Origin: an uncultured Clostridia bacterium
GTDB taxonomy: Bacteria; Bacillota; Clostridia; Oscillospirales; CAG-272
Direction of reading: 5' to 3'
NCBI GenBank assembly: GCA_946615525.1
Contig: CAMOHW010000055.1
Location: 1-6,011 of the forward strand
Length of the DNA: 6,011 nt
Below the pieces are notes generated by a model. It did no database searches and was not told the origin of the DNA. It was given only the letters and a program-made list of their open reading frames with translations. Made by a program: the position numbers and the translations under genes. Of the stretch, positions 1 through 6,011 are shown one piece after another (the stretch's first letter is position 1; every line of letters starts with the position of its first letter).

Positions 1-63
1 GGCTACGGCTTGACCTATGAAAAAATTATGGATCGCCTGGGCGACCTGAAACCGAAAGAATGA
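1..63 (+). CDS. C-terminal end of an unidentified upstream gene (partial)
   Basis: Frame 1 is open from the first base and ends at TGA 61-63, giving 20 residues that begin GYGLTYEKIM and end LKPKE. The reading is supported by its position: the stop lies 21 nt before the metF start, with the metF Shine-Dalgarno in the gap, as expected for adjacent genes in one operon. The piece is charged and probably helical, slightly like the end of a helix-turn-helix segment, but it is too short to assign a family and I do not recognise it. If it is a real gene, it is probably co-transcribed with the methionine genes. Confidence 0.6.
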   Translation, partial: GYGLTYEKIMDRLGDLKPKE

Positions 64-70
64 TTTGAAA

Positions 71-76
71 AAGGAG
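71..76 (+). promoter_or_regulatory. Ribosome-binding site of metF (supports a TTG start)
   Basis: AAGGAG at 71-76 is a near-consensus Shine-Dalgarno, 8 nt before TTG at 85-87. The first in-frame ATG comes only at residue 45 of MetF. Starting there would remove the conserved SFEVFPPK segment with the catalytic Glu, so the TTG start is well supported. Confidence 0.85.
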
Positions 77-84
77 ATTTTGCC

Positions 85-951
85 TTGAAACTTTCCACCA
101 TTCTGAACAGCAAACAGCCCACCCTTTCCTTTGAAGTGTTCCCTCCCAAAAAGGACACCGATTTTGCCGATGTGGAAGCCGCTGTGCGTGACATTGCCAA
201 ATTGCGCCCCACCTTTATGAGCGTGACCTACGGCGCAGGCGGCAGCACCAACCGCGCAACGCTTGCCATTGCCGAGGAGATCCATCGCGATTTGCAAGTC
301 CCGACTTTGGCGCACCTGACCTGCGTTGGCGCCTCGAAAGAGTCGATCACACAACAAATCCTGGCACTCCACGCCGCGGGAATCGAAAATGTGATGGCTC
401 TGCGCGGCGACCTGCCTTCTGATCTGCCGATTGCAAAAGAATACCCTCATGCCGCAGACCTGGTGCGGGAATTGCGCCAAAGCGGATATGATTTTTGCAT
501 TGGCGGCGCCTGCTATCCGGAAGTTCACCCCGAAAGTGCCGACCAAAAAGCCGACATCCGCTACCTGAAAGAAAAGGTGGACGCCGGGTGCGACTTTTTG
601 ACCACCCAAATGTTTTTTGATAACCACCTGCTCTACAATTTCCTTTACAAGATCCGCGAGGCAGGCATTTCGGTCCCGGTGGTTGCCGGCATTATGCCCA
701 TCACCAACGCGGGGCAGATCCGCCGCGCCATCAAGTTGTCCAGTGCAACCATTCCCCAGCGTTTTCGCGCCCTGGTGGATCGCTTTGGCGAAGATCCCGA
801 CGCCATGAAACAGGCGGGGATCGCCTACGCTACCGACCAGATCATTGATCTGTTGGCAAACGGAATTGACCACATTCATGTTTACTCTATGAACAAGCCC
901 GATGTTGCCGCCACCATTCAGCGCAACCTTTCGGCAATTTTGAAACGATGA
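85..951 (+). CDS. metF: 5,10-methylenetetrahydrofolate reductase MetF
   Basis: MetF is a cytoplasmic FAD-dependent enzyme that reduces 5,10-methylene-THF to 5-methyl-THF, the methyl donor for the methionine synthase encoded downstream. The 288-residue product is close to the usual bacterial length (about 290-300) and covers the whole beta/alpha barrel. Visible family motifs are SFEVFPPK (residues 15-22; Glu17 matches the catalytic Glu28 of E. coli MetF), VTYGAGGS (47-54), LAHLTCVG (75-82), ALRGDLP (105-111; Asp109 matches E. coli Asp120 near the flavin), GGACYPEVHPES (140-151), FLTTQMFFDN (171-180; Gln175 matches Gln183), VVAGIMPI (199-206) and HIHVYSMNKP (263-272). No catalytic residue appears to be missing. 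The start is TTG behind a strong ribosome-binding site. The stop overlaps the next start as ATGA. The electron donor (NADH, or ferredoxin with a MetV-type partner) cannot be read from this gene, and no metV is in the window. Confidence 0.96.
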   Translation: MKLSTILNSKQPTLSFEVFPPKKDTDFADVEAAVRDIAKLRPTFMSVTYGAGGSTNRATLAIAEEIHRDLQVPTLAHLTCVGASKESITQQILALHAAGIENVMALRGDLPSDLPIAKEYPHAADLVRELRQSGYDFCIGGACYPEVHPESADQKADIRYLKEKVDAGCDFLTTQMFFDNHLLYNFLYKIREAGISVPVVAGIMPITNAGQIRRAIKLSSATIPQRFRALVDRFGEDPDAMKQAGIAYATDQIIDLLANGIDHIHVYSMNKPDVAATIQRNLSAILKR

Positions 952-1511
952 GCGCTCTTTGGACCATTCCCACCCTGCCTGCGCCTGACCGAAACCTGAT
1001 CTTGCGCTATGCGCGCGGCACACACGCCGCCGGAGTGGACGCGCTTTTGGACGAGGTGATTTGCGAAGGAACTCCCGCCCTCAAACCCAAACTCTGTTTT
1101 GCGGTTTTGCCGGTATCTTTGACAGGGGATACGGTTATTTTCGATACCGTATCGGTGCGAAGCCGCGGACTTGCGGCATTTCTTGCCGGGGCTGACCACG
1201 CGGTTTTGTTTGCCGCAACGGTGGGGCCTGACGCCGATCGTCTGATCTCCCGCGCGGGAGCGACTTCACCTGTCCGCGCGCTTCTTTTGGACGCTTTTTT
1301 CACCGAACGGGTGGAAGCACTTTGTGACCTTTTTACAGCACAATACACCAAGCCGGACGATCGGTTCAGCCCGGGATATGACGATCTGCCCTTGGATTTT
1401 CAAAAAACCATGTTCTCGCTTTTGGATTGCCCTCGTAAAATCGGGTTGACCCTGGGCGAAAGTCTTTTGATGATGCCAACCAAATCGGTTACGGCAATCA
1501 TTGGTATTTAG
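948..1511 (+). CDS. Stand-alone methionine synthase reactivation (SAM-binding) domain protein
   Basis: The 187-residue product matches the C-terminal activation domain of cobalamin-dependent methionine synthase (Met_synt_B12 family), here a free protein. That domain binds S-adenosylmethionine and supports reductive methylation of inactive cob(II)alamin on MetH. The diagnostic stretch is RFSPGYDDLP (residues 139-148): the R-x-x-x-G-Y pattern matches Arg1134 and Gly-Tyr1139 of E. coli MetH, which contact SAM. It is followed by the conserved end KIGLTLGESLLMMPTKSV (164-181), like the LTESFAMWP region of E. coli. Residues 1-110 are more divergent, with a recognisable LFAATVGP strand-turn (87-94). 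The ATG at 948 lies inside the metF stop (ATGA) and has no good Shine-Dalgarno, so translation is probably coupled to metF. The metH gene begins 11 nt after its stop. A separately encoded activation domain is known from Thermotoga maritima and is common in Clostridia. The electron donor (flavodoxin or ferredoxin) is not in the window. Confidence 0.9.
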   Translation: MSALWTIPTLPAPDRNLILRYARGTHAAGVDALLDEVICEGTPALKPKLCFAVLPVSLTGDTVIFDTVSVRSRGLAAFLAGADHAVLFAATVGPDADRLISRAGATSPVRALLLDAFFTERVEALCDLFTAQYTKPDDRFSPGYDDLPLDFQKTMFSLLDCPRKIGLTLGESLLMMPTKSVTAIIGI

Positions 1512-1516
1512 GAGGG
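1510..1516 (+). promoter_or_regulatory. Ribosome-binding site of metH (supports a TTG start)
   Basis: AGGAGGG at 1510-1516 overlaps the stop codon of the preceding gene (TAG 1509-1511) and lies 6 nt before TTG at 1523-1525. The next in-frame Met is residue 18, inside the conserved LLDGGMGT motif. Starting there would cut the first barrel strand, so TTG 1523 is the real start. Confidence 0.88.
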
Positions 1517-1522
1517 AGCCCT

Positions 1523-3934
1523 TTGAAAGTAAAAGAATATCTCCAATCGCATTTTCTGCTTCTGGACGGCGGCATGGGAACGCTCCTGCAGGAAAAGGGG
1601 CTTGCCGTTGGTGAACGCCCCGAACTCTGGAACCTGACCCATCCCGACGAGATCCGAAGCATTCACTCCGCATATTTGAACGCCGGCGCCAATGTGGTGT
1701 ATGCCAACACCTTCGGGGCAAATCCGCTCCATTTCGGCGAAAAAGAGCTGGATGCGGTCATCGGGTCCGCCATTCGTCTGGCACGGGAAGCGACGGAGCA
1801 AGCAAGCACAAAGCAACCCAAATTCGTTGCCCTGGATATTGGCCCCACCGGACGGTTGCTCAAACCGCTGGGAGATTTGGATTTCGAAGACGCGGTTGCG
1901 CTTTTTGCCACCCAGGTGCGGCTCGGCGTGCGTCACGGCGCCGACCTGATCGTCATTGAAACCATGAGCGACGCCTACGAAACCAAAGCCGCTCTGCTTG
2001 CCGCAAAAGAGAACAGTGATCTGCCGGTCTTTGTGACCAACGCCTACGGCGGCGACGGAAAACTGATGACCGGAGCCGACCCCGACGCCATGGTCGCCCT
2101 TTTGGAAGGACTGGGAGCCGACGCCGTCGGCGTCAACTGCTCGGAAGGTCCTGCGGGGCTTTTGCCGATCGTCAAACGATACTTGGAAGTTTCCTCCCTG
2201 CCCGTCATCTGCAAACCAAATGCCGGTTTGCCGCGCATGGAGAACGGGAAAACGGTCTATGACCTTTCCCCTGCCGAATTTGCCGCCTTGATGCGGCAGG
2301 CGGCAGAGTCCGGCGTTCGGATCCTGGGCGGTTGTTGCGGCACAACGCCGGAACATATCCGCGCGCTTTCCGAAGCGATCAAGGACCTCTCTCCGCTGCC
2401 TGTCACCCCCAAAAACCGTGCCACGGTATCTTCCTACACCCATGCGGTCGTTTTTGGTGAGCGTCCGATCCTGATTGGCGAGCGCATCAATCCCACCGGC
2501 AAAAAACGCCTGAAAGAAGCTTTGCGCGCACATGACTTGGATTATATCCTGAACGAAGGGATCAATCAACAGGAAGCCGGGGCCGATGTTCTGGATGTCA
2601 ATGTCGGCTTGCCCGAACTGGATGAATGTGAAACGCTTGTAGAGGTAGTAACCGCCCTGCAAGGCGTTACCGATGCGCCCCTGCAACTGGACACCGCCGA
2701 CCCTGCCGCTATGGAGGCCGCATTGCGGCGCTACAACGGCAAAGCCCTTATCAATTCGGTCAACGGCAAGGAAAGAGTCATGCGCGCGGTCTTCCCGCTG
2801 GTCAAAAAATACGGTGGCGTTGTCGTTGCGCTGACATTGGATGAGGACGGCATTCCCGAAACGGCGGAAGGGCGGCTTGCCATTGCCAAAAAAATCCTTT
2901 CGGTGGGTGCCGAATACGGTCTTTCCAAAAAGGATTTCCTGTTTGATCCGCTTGCCCTGACCATTAGCGCCGACCGTTTTGCCGCCAAGACCACTTTGGA
3001 GTCGGTTGCCGCCATTTCCAAACTGGGTTGCTATACCTCGCTGGGCGTTTCCAACATTTCTTTCGGACTGCCGGCAAGGGACACGATCAACAGCACTTTT
3101 TTTGCCCTCGCCCTGCAAAACGGGCTTTGCGCCGCCATTCTCAATCCGCTTTCCCCGGCAATGATGGGCACCTACCGCGCCTACCTTGCCCTGAAAGGAG
3201 AGGATCCCGATTGCGCCGCATATCTTGCATTTGCAAAAACGCTACCCGCAACGGTAACTCCGGTAGCGGCAACCGCGGAAGGACAACCTGCCGAAAAGCA
3301 AACCACAGCTACTCTTTCGGGTGCGATTGTTGCCGGCTTGCGGGAACGCGCCGCTGCGCTGGCAGGTCAACTGCTTGCCGAGCGCGAACCGCTGGAGATC
3401 ATCAATCAAGAGATCATTCCCGCGCTGGATGAAGTCGGTCACGGTTTTGAAGAAAAGCGCGTTTACCTGCCCCAACTTTTAATGAGCGCCGAGGCGGCCG
3501 GCGCGGCGTTTGAAAAAATCCGCTCTGCGGCAAAGACATCCAATGCCGAAAAAAGCAAGCGATTCCCCATTGTGCTTGCCACAGTTGCCGGGGATATTCA
3601 CGACATTGGCAAAAACATTGTGCGCCTGCTTTTGGAAAACTACGGATTTGATGTTTCCGACCTGGGGCGGGATGTTCCCGCCGAGCGCATCGTTGCCGAA
3701 ACGGTCAAATTGCACGCGCCCCTGGTAGGGTTGAGTGCCCTGATGACCACCACCGTTCCGGCAATGGCAAAAACCATTGAGGAACTGCGAAAAAGCGCCC
3801 CGTGGTGCCGTGTAATGGTGGGCGGCGCGGTTTTGACCGCCGAATACGCCGCACAAATCGGTGCCGATTCCTACTCGCCGGATGCGATGGGAGCCGTGCG
3901 CTATGCCGAACAACTGGAAAAAGAATTACAATAA
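1523..3934 (+). CDS. metH: Cobalamin-dependent methionine synthase MetH, lacking the reactivation domain
   Basis: MetH transfers the methyl group of 5-methyl-THF through enzyme-bound cobalamin to homocysteine, giving methionine and THF in the cytoplasm. The 803 residues hold three modules in order. (1) A homocysteine-binding barrel (about 8-290) starts with LLDGGMGT (13-20) and has zinc ligands Cys206 (GVNCSEG) and Cys271-Cys272 (GGCCGTT), all present. (2) A pterin-binding barrel (about 312-560) has ERINPTGK (320-327), GADVLDVNVG, and a C-terminal TSLGVSNISFGLP segment. (3) A cobalamin module has a helical cap (about 600-668, with YLPQLLMSAE from 648) and a Rossmann domain (about 683-803) with the DxHxxG motif GDIHDIG, in which His693 is the expected lower cobalt ligand and Asp691 its partner; GLSALMTTT and VGGAVLT follow. 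An Ala/Pro/Thr-rich linker (about 568-598) joins modules 2 and 3. The usual fourth module (about 300 residues in the 1227-residue E. coli enzyme) is absent; the gene just upstream supplies it. The reading frame is intact. Confidence 0.96.
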   Translation: MKVKEYLQSHFLLLDGGMGTLLQEKGLAVGERPELWNLTHPDEIRSIHSAYLNAGANVVYANTFGANPLHFGEKELDAVIGSAIRLAREATEQASTKQPKFVALDIGPTGRLLKPLGDLDFEDAVALFATQVRLGVRHGADLIVIETMSDAYETKAALLAAKENSDLPVFVTNAYGGDGKLMTGADPDAMVALLEGLGADAVGVNCSEGPAGLLPIVKRYLEVSSLPVICKPNAGLPRMENGKTVYDLSPAEFAALMRQAAESGVRILGGCCGTTPEHIRALSEAIKDLSPLPVTPKNRATVSSYTHAVVFGERPILIGERINPTGKKRLKEALRAHDLDYILNEGINQQEAGADVLDVNVGLPELDECETLVEVVTALQGVTDAPLQLDTADPAAMEAALRRYNGKALINSVNGKERVMRAVFPLVKKYGGVVVALTLDEDGIPETAEGRLAIAKKILSVGAEYGLSKKDFLFDPLALTISADRFAAKTTLESVAAISKLGCYTSLGVSNISFGLPARDTINSTFFALALQNGLCAAILNPLSPAMMGTYRAYLALKGEDPDCAAYLAFAKTLPATVTPVAATAEGQPAEKQTTATLSGAIVAGLRERAAALAGQLLAEREPLEIINQEIIPALDEVGHGFEEKRVYLPQLLMSAEAAGAAFEKIRSAAKTSNAEKSKRFPIVLATVAGDIHDIGKNIVRLLLENYGFDVSDLGRDVPAERIVAETVKLHAPLVGLSALMTTTVPAMAKTIEELRKSAPWCRVMVGGAVLTAEYAAQIGADSYSPDAMGAVRYAEQLEKELQ

Positions 3935-3939
3935 TCCCC

Positions 3940-3985
3940 AAAAAATCAAAAGCGCCGGGCGGCAATGCCGTCCGGCGCTTTTTTG
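3940..3985. terminator. Bidirectional rho-independent terminator between convergent units
   Basis: The arms at 3948-3963 and 3967-3982 pair over 16 bp (AAAAGCGCCGGGCGGC with GCCGTCCGGCGCTTTT), with one G-U wobble on the + strand and a 3-nt AAT loop. On the + strand the hairpin ends in T6 (3979-3984), 13 nt past the metH stop. On the - strand it is followed by TTTTGATTTTTT (3951 down to 3940) and begins about 10 nt past the phosphodiesterase stop. It should therefore end transcription of both the met operon and the opposing unit. Confidence 0.93.
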
Positions 3986-3991
3986 TTTGAT

Positions 3992-4819
3992 TCACTTCAA
4001 ATGTTTGTATTGCGTTTGGGGCAAATAATGCTCAAAAATGACCACATCGAATTTCTTTTCAGTGGCTTCATCGTGGCTGGTCCACGCAACGCGCGTGGCT
4101 CCCAACAGCTCGGCAAATCGAACGCCAAGCGTCTTTTTTCCAATCCTGTATGCAATGAAGTTGGGTCGGGCAATCACGTTCATCGCCGTGGTGCCCAGCA
4201 AAAAACTGACCAGTCGCGATTTGCCGTGTTTGCGGTAGTGCTTGGGCGGTTGCGCCAGCTGTCCGCGGTAAATCTCCGGCGCGTGCTTGCGGAACCAGGC
4301 AACAATGGTGGGGTCAAAGCTTTCAACGCAATACTCCCCGGCATATCCGCGCAGAGCGGCAAGCGTTTTTTCGCAAAGCTCTTCGTTACGCCGTCCGGTC
4401 TTCAGCTCCACAATCATCGGCGTTTTGCCGCCAACCGTTGCAAGGACTTCGTCAAACAGCGGGATCTTCTCGTCTGTTCCGCAAAGGCGCAATTCCTGCA
4501 ATTCGGCATAATCCAGTTCGTCCACCCGCTTGGAAACACCGCAAACGCGATCCAGGGTGTCGTCATGGAAGACAACGACCTGCCCATCTCGGCTGAGTTG
4601 CACATCCAATTCCATTCCGTATCCGGCTTCCACTGCTTTTGCAAACGCGAAAAGAGAGTTTTCGGGAATGCTCTGATCTTTTTGGTAAAGCCCGCGGTGG
4701 GCAATGTTTTTGCCGAAAAAAGGGGCTTTTTTCTTGTTATCCGGACGCGCAGGAGCAAAAATAGCGAATGCCGCCGCGCACAAAACGGCAAGAACAATCA
4801 AAACAATCCAAATCCACAT
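3992..4819 (-). CDS. Membrane-anchored glycerophosphodiester phosphodiesterase (GDPD family)
   Basis: The family hydrolyses glycerophosphodiesters (deacylated phospholipids such as glycerophosphocholine) to sn-glycerol 3-phosphate and an alcohol, using a divalent metal. The 275-residue product has one N-terminal membrane helix (residues 2-22) and then a GDPD barrel. Its family signatures are IAHRG (39-43; His41, Arg42), PENS (52-55; Glu53), GMELDVQLSRDG (68-79; metal ligands Glu70 and Asp72), VVFHDDTLDR (82-91; second catalytic His85) and IVELK (136-140; metal ligand Glu139). All core residues are present. The end (VAWTSHDE, then FDVVIFEHYLP) fits a Gram-positive subgroup rather than classical GlpQ. 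There is no signal peptidase site, so the helix is probably an anchor. Basic residues follow the helix (Arg25, Lys29-31) and none precede it, so the positive-inside rule puts the catalytic domain in the cytoplasm (inference). The ATG lies 6 nt after the stop of the upstream MFS gene, so translation is probably coupled. The exact substrate is unknown. Confidence 0.92.
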   Translation of the reverse strand: MWIWIVLIVLAVLCAAAFAIFAPARPDNKKKAPFFGKNIAHRGLYQKDQSIPENSLFAFAKAVEAGYGMELDVQLSRDGQVVVFHDDTLDRVCGVSKRVDELDYAELQELRLCGTDEKIPLFDEVLATVGGKTPMIVELKTGRRNEELCEKTLAALRGYAGEYCVESFDPTIVAWFRKHAPEIYRGQLAQPPKHYRKHGKSRLVSFLLGTTAMNVIARPNFIAYRIGKKTLGVRFAELLGATRVAWTSHDEATEKKFDVVIFEHYLPQTQYKHLK

Positions 4820-4825
4820 AAATTA

Positions 4826-6011
4826 TCAATCTCCGTCAATGGCTTCTAATCCGTGCGCGTTGGCAACCTTTTTTGCCTTGATATTCTTAACGAGCAAAAC
4901 GAATACCGCGCAGCTGAGTGCGAACAGGATGGCGCAGTAAACCGGAAGCGCACTCCACTTACTGCTTGCTTTGAATACCAGACCCAACAGCACCGGGGTA
5001 ATGGTTTGCGCAGCCATGCTGGAAGCATAATAGAAACCGGTGAACTTGCCGATCTTTTTGTTGGAGCAAAGTTCCACTACCATAGGGAAAGAGCAGTTAT
5101 GCACCAGCGCCATACCAAAGCCCTTGATGACCCAGACGGCAAAGAGCAATGCCGGGAAAGAATACTCCCCGTTTTCCCCTACAGCATTTCCGGTTGGTTT
5201 GACAAAGCACATCACCAAAAGGGCGAGAATGGTAATGCCAAGTCCTGTGGAAATGGTCCATTTTCTGCCGATCTTATCGGCGATCATGCCCGCGGTTGCA
5301 AAACCGACAACGCTTGCGACACCGCCCAGAATGGTAAGCAACATGGTGGCACTAGACGCTGACTTCAAATAGTAAATAACATAGTTGCCAATATAAGTCC
5401 CAATGGCATTATCCGCCATGAACCACAAAAACTCGGCGCCCAGAATGGCAAACAGCATCCGGCGGTTGGCTTTGGACATCGGCGCGTCGTCGTTGACCGG
5501 ATTTTCAATGGCGGCAAGCGCCTCTCCGGCATCCATTTCGTCTTTGAGTTCGGCGGCAAGTTTGTTTTCCCGAATGGTGAAAAACAGGATGAATGCCGAA
5601 ATGACCATCAACACCGAGGCAACCACAAACGGGATCTCAATGATCCAGAGTTTTCTTGCATCATCGGGAGCATTGATGTACTTGGAAAGCACCAGAAAGA
5701 TCCCCAAAACGGTGGCAAACGCGCCGCCGAGATACCCCATAATGTTGATCAATCCATTGGCTTTTGCGCGCAGAGGTTTGGGCGTGATATCCGGCATGAG
5801 AGAAACGGCGGGGTTGCGGGAGATCATCATAAAGATCAATACAATCGCCATCATGGCGATCATACCGCCGATCTTGTTGTAATGGAAGAACAACGGAATA
5901 AAGGGGAACGCAATAGCGGAAACCATTGTGCCTACCAAAATATAGGGCATCCGCTTGCCGATGGGTGTTTTGGTTTTGTCCGAAAGCGATCCGAAAATAG
6001 GCAGTAGGATG
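4826..6011 (-). CDS. MFS transporter, sugar-cation symporter (GPH/SLC45-like) type, 5' end beyond the window
   Basis: The frame is open from the right edge to TGA 4828-4826, giving 394 full codons. The ATG at 5950 is internal: 20 upstream codons read on and complete an MFS loop 2-3 motif, GSLSDKTKTPIGKRMPYIL (residues 7-25, counting from codon 6010-6008). This (S/A)D(R/K)TxTxxGxRxPYIL form is typical of sucrose/SLC45 and glycoside-pentoside-hexuronide symporters. The rest has about ten hydrophobic segments, fitting helices 3-12 (about 23-42, 48-64, 86-108, 122-146, 185-213, 220-242, 252-270, 286-315, 323-346, 354-376). An acidic central loop (147-183) and a second loop motif, GMIADKIGRKW (241-251), in the second half support this. 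Helices 1-2 and the start codon, perhaps 60-70 residues, are missing. MPDITPKPLRAKANG (72-86) is a conserved loop in this group. The gene lies just upstream of the phosphodiesterase and is probably in its operon. The family is clear; the substrate (sugar, glycoside or other small molecule) is not. Confidence 0.88.
   Translation of the reverse strand, partial: ILLPIFGSLSDKTKTPIGKRMPYILVGTMVSAIAFPFIPLFFHYNKIGGMIAMMAIVLIFMMISRNPAVSLMPDITPKPLRAKANGLINIMGYLGGAFATVLGIFLVLSKYINAPDDARKLWIIEIPFVVASVLMVISAFILFFTIRENKLAAELKDEMDAGEALAAIENPVNDDAPMSKANRRMLFAILGAEFLWFMADNAIGTYIGNYVIYYLKSASSATMLLTILGGVASVVGFATAGMIADKIGRKWTISTGLGITILALLVMCFVKPTGNAVGENGEYSFPALLFAVWVIKGFGMALVHNCSFPMVVELCSNKKIGKFTGFYYASSMAAQTITPVLLGLVFKASSKWSALPVYCAILFALSCAVFVLLVKNIKAKKVANAHGLEAIDGD
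4830..4834 (-). promoter_or_regulatory. Ribosome-binding site of the phosphodiesterase gene
   Basis: On the - strand, GGAGA (4834 down to 4830) lies within the last codons of the MFS gene and 10 nt before ATG 4819-4817. The spacing is slightly long but usable. Its position inside the upstream gene suggests translational coupling of the pair. Confidence 0.55.

Noticed and set aside
64..84. Possible promoter or SAM-responsive leader before metF
   Set aside because: The gap is only 21 nt and is largely taken up by the ribosome-binding site, so no riboswitch or promoter fits.
948..1721. Antisense open frames across the reactivation gene and the start of metH (about 93-151 codons)
   Set aside because: They are Arg/Ser-rich shadow translations that cross clear sense-gene boundaries and have no ribosome-binding site or motif support.
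1508..3118. 536-codon open frame on the - strand opposite metH
   Set aside because: It lies antisense to an unmistakable metH. Its translation is low-complexity Gly/Gln/Phe-rich with no recognisable motif, and codon bias of the sense gene explains the absence of stops.
1523..3934. metH as a truncated pseudogene because it is much shorter than the 1227-residue E. coli enzyme
   Set aside because: The frame is intact, all zinc and cobalamin ligands are present, it ends at the normal boundary of the cobalamin domain, and the missing module is encoded by the adjacent gene.
3965..4849. 294-codon open frame on the + strand opposite the phosphodiesterase
   Set aside because: It begins inside the terminator hairpin and is a mirror of the GDPD gene, whose catalytic motifs on the - strand are complete. 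Its own translation shows no family features.
4853..5882. Several + strand open frames (110-169 codons) opposite the transporter
   Set aside because: They overlap the MFS gene antisense, and their translations resemble no family. The - strand frame has helices and both MFS loop motifs.

Overview
The window reads as ordinary chromosomal DNA from a bacterium of moderate G+C content (roughly the mid-50s percent by eye). The likely source is an anaerobic Firmicute of the Clostridia, perhaps Oscillospiraceae-like. The hints are strong AAGGAG/GGAGGG ribosome-binding sites, two TTG starts, a methionine synthase whose reactivation domain is a separate gene, and the style of the transporter. This placement is inference; there is no rRNA or other marker gene. 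I see no mobile element, CRISPR array, tRNA, rRNA or phage gene, and no sign of an undescribed system.

Positions 1-3934 (+ strand) are the tail of a methionine/one-carbon operon. It starts with the last 20 codons of an unidentified gene. Next come metF (methylenetetrahydrofolate reductase, 85-951), a stand-alone methionine synthase reactivation-domain protein (948-1511), and metH (cobalamin-dependent methionine synthase without its own reactivation domain, 1523-3934). The genes are tightly packed: 21 nt, then a 4-nt ATGA overlap, then 11 nt. Together they form one module. MetF makes 5-methyl-THF, MetH moves the methyl group through cobalamin to homocysteine, and the small protein is expected to restore oxidised cob(II)alamin using SAM and an electron donor not encoded here.

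A G+C-rich hairpin with T-runs on both sides (about 3940-3985) lies between convergent transcription units and should terminate both.

Positions 3992-6011 (- strand) hold a second unit, read from right to left. First is an MFS transporter with sugar-cation-symporter (GPH/SLC45-like) motifs, whose 5' end lies beyond the right edge. Six nucleotides after its stop comes a membrane-anchored glycerophosphodiester phosphodiesterase (3992-4819). The two are probably co-translated and may act together in importing and breaking down a glycerophosphodiester or related compound, but the substrate cannot be read from the sequence.

No promoter or riboswitch can be placed. Both units are entered from outside the window, and all gaps between genes are under 60 nt.
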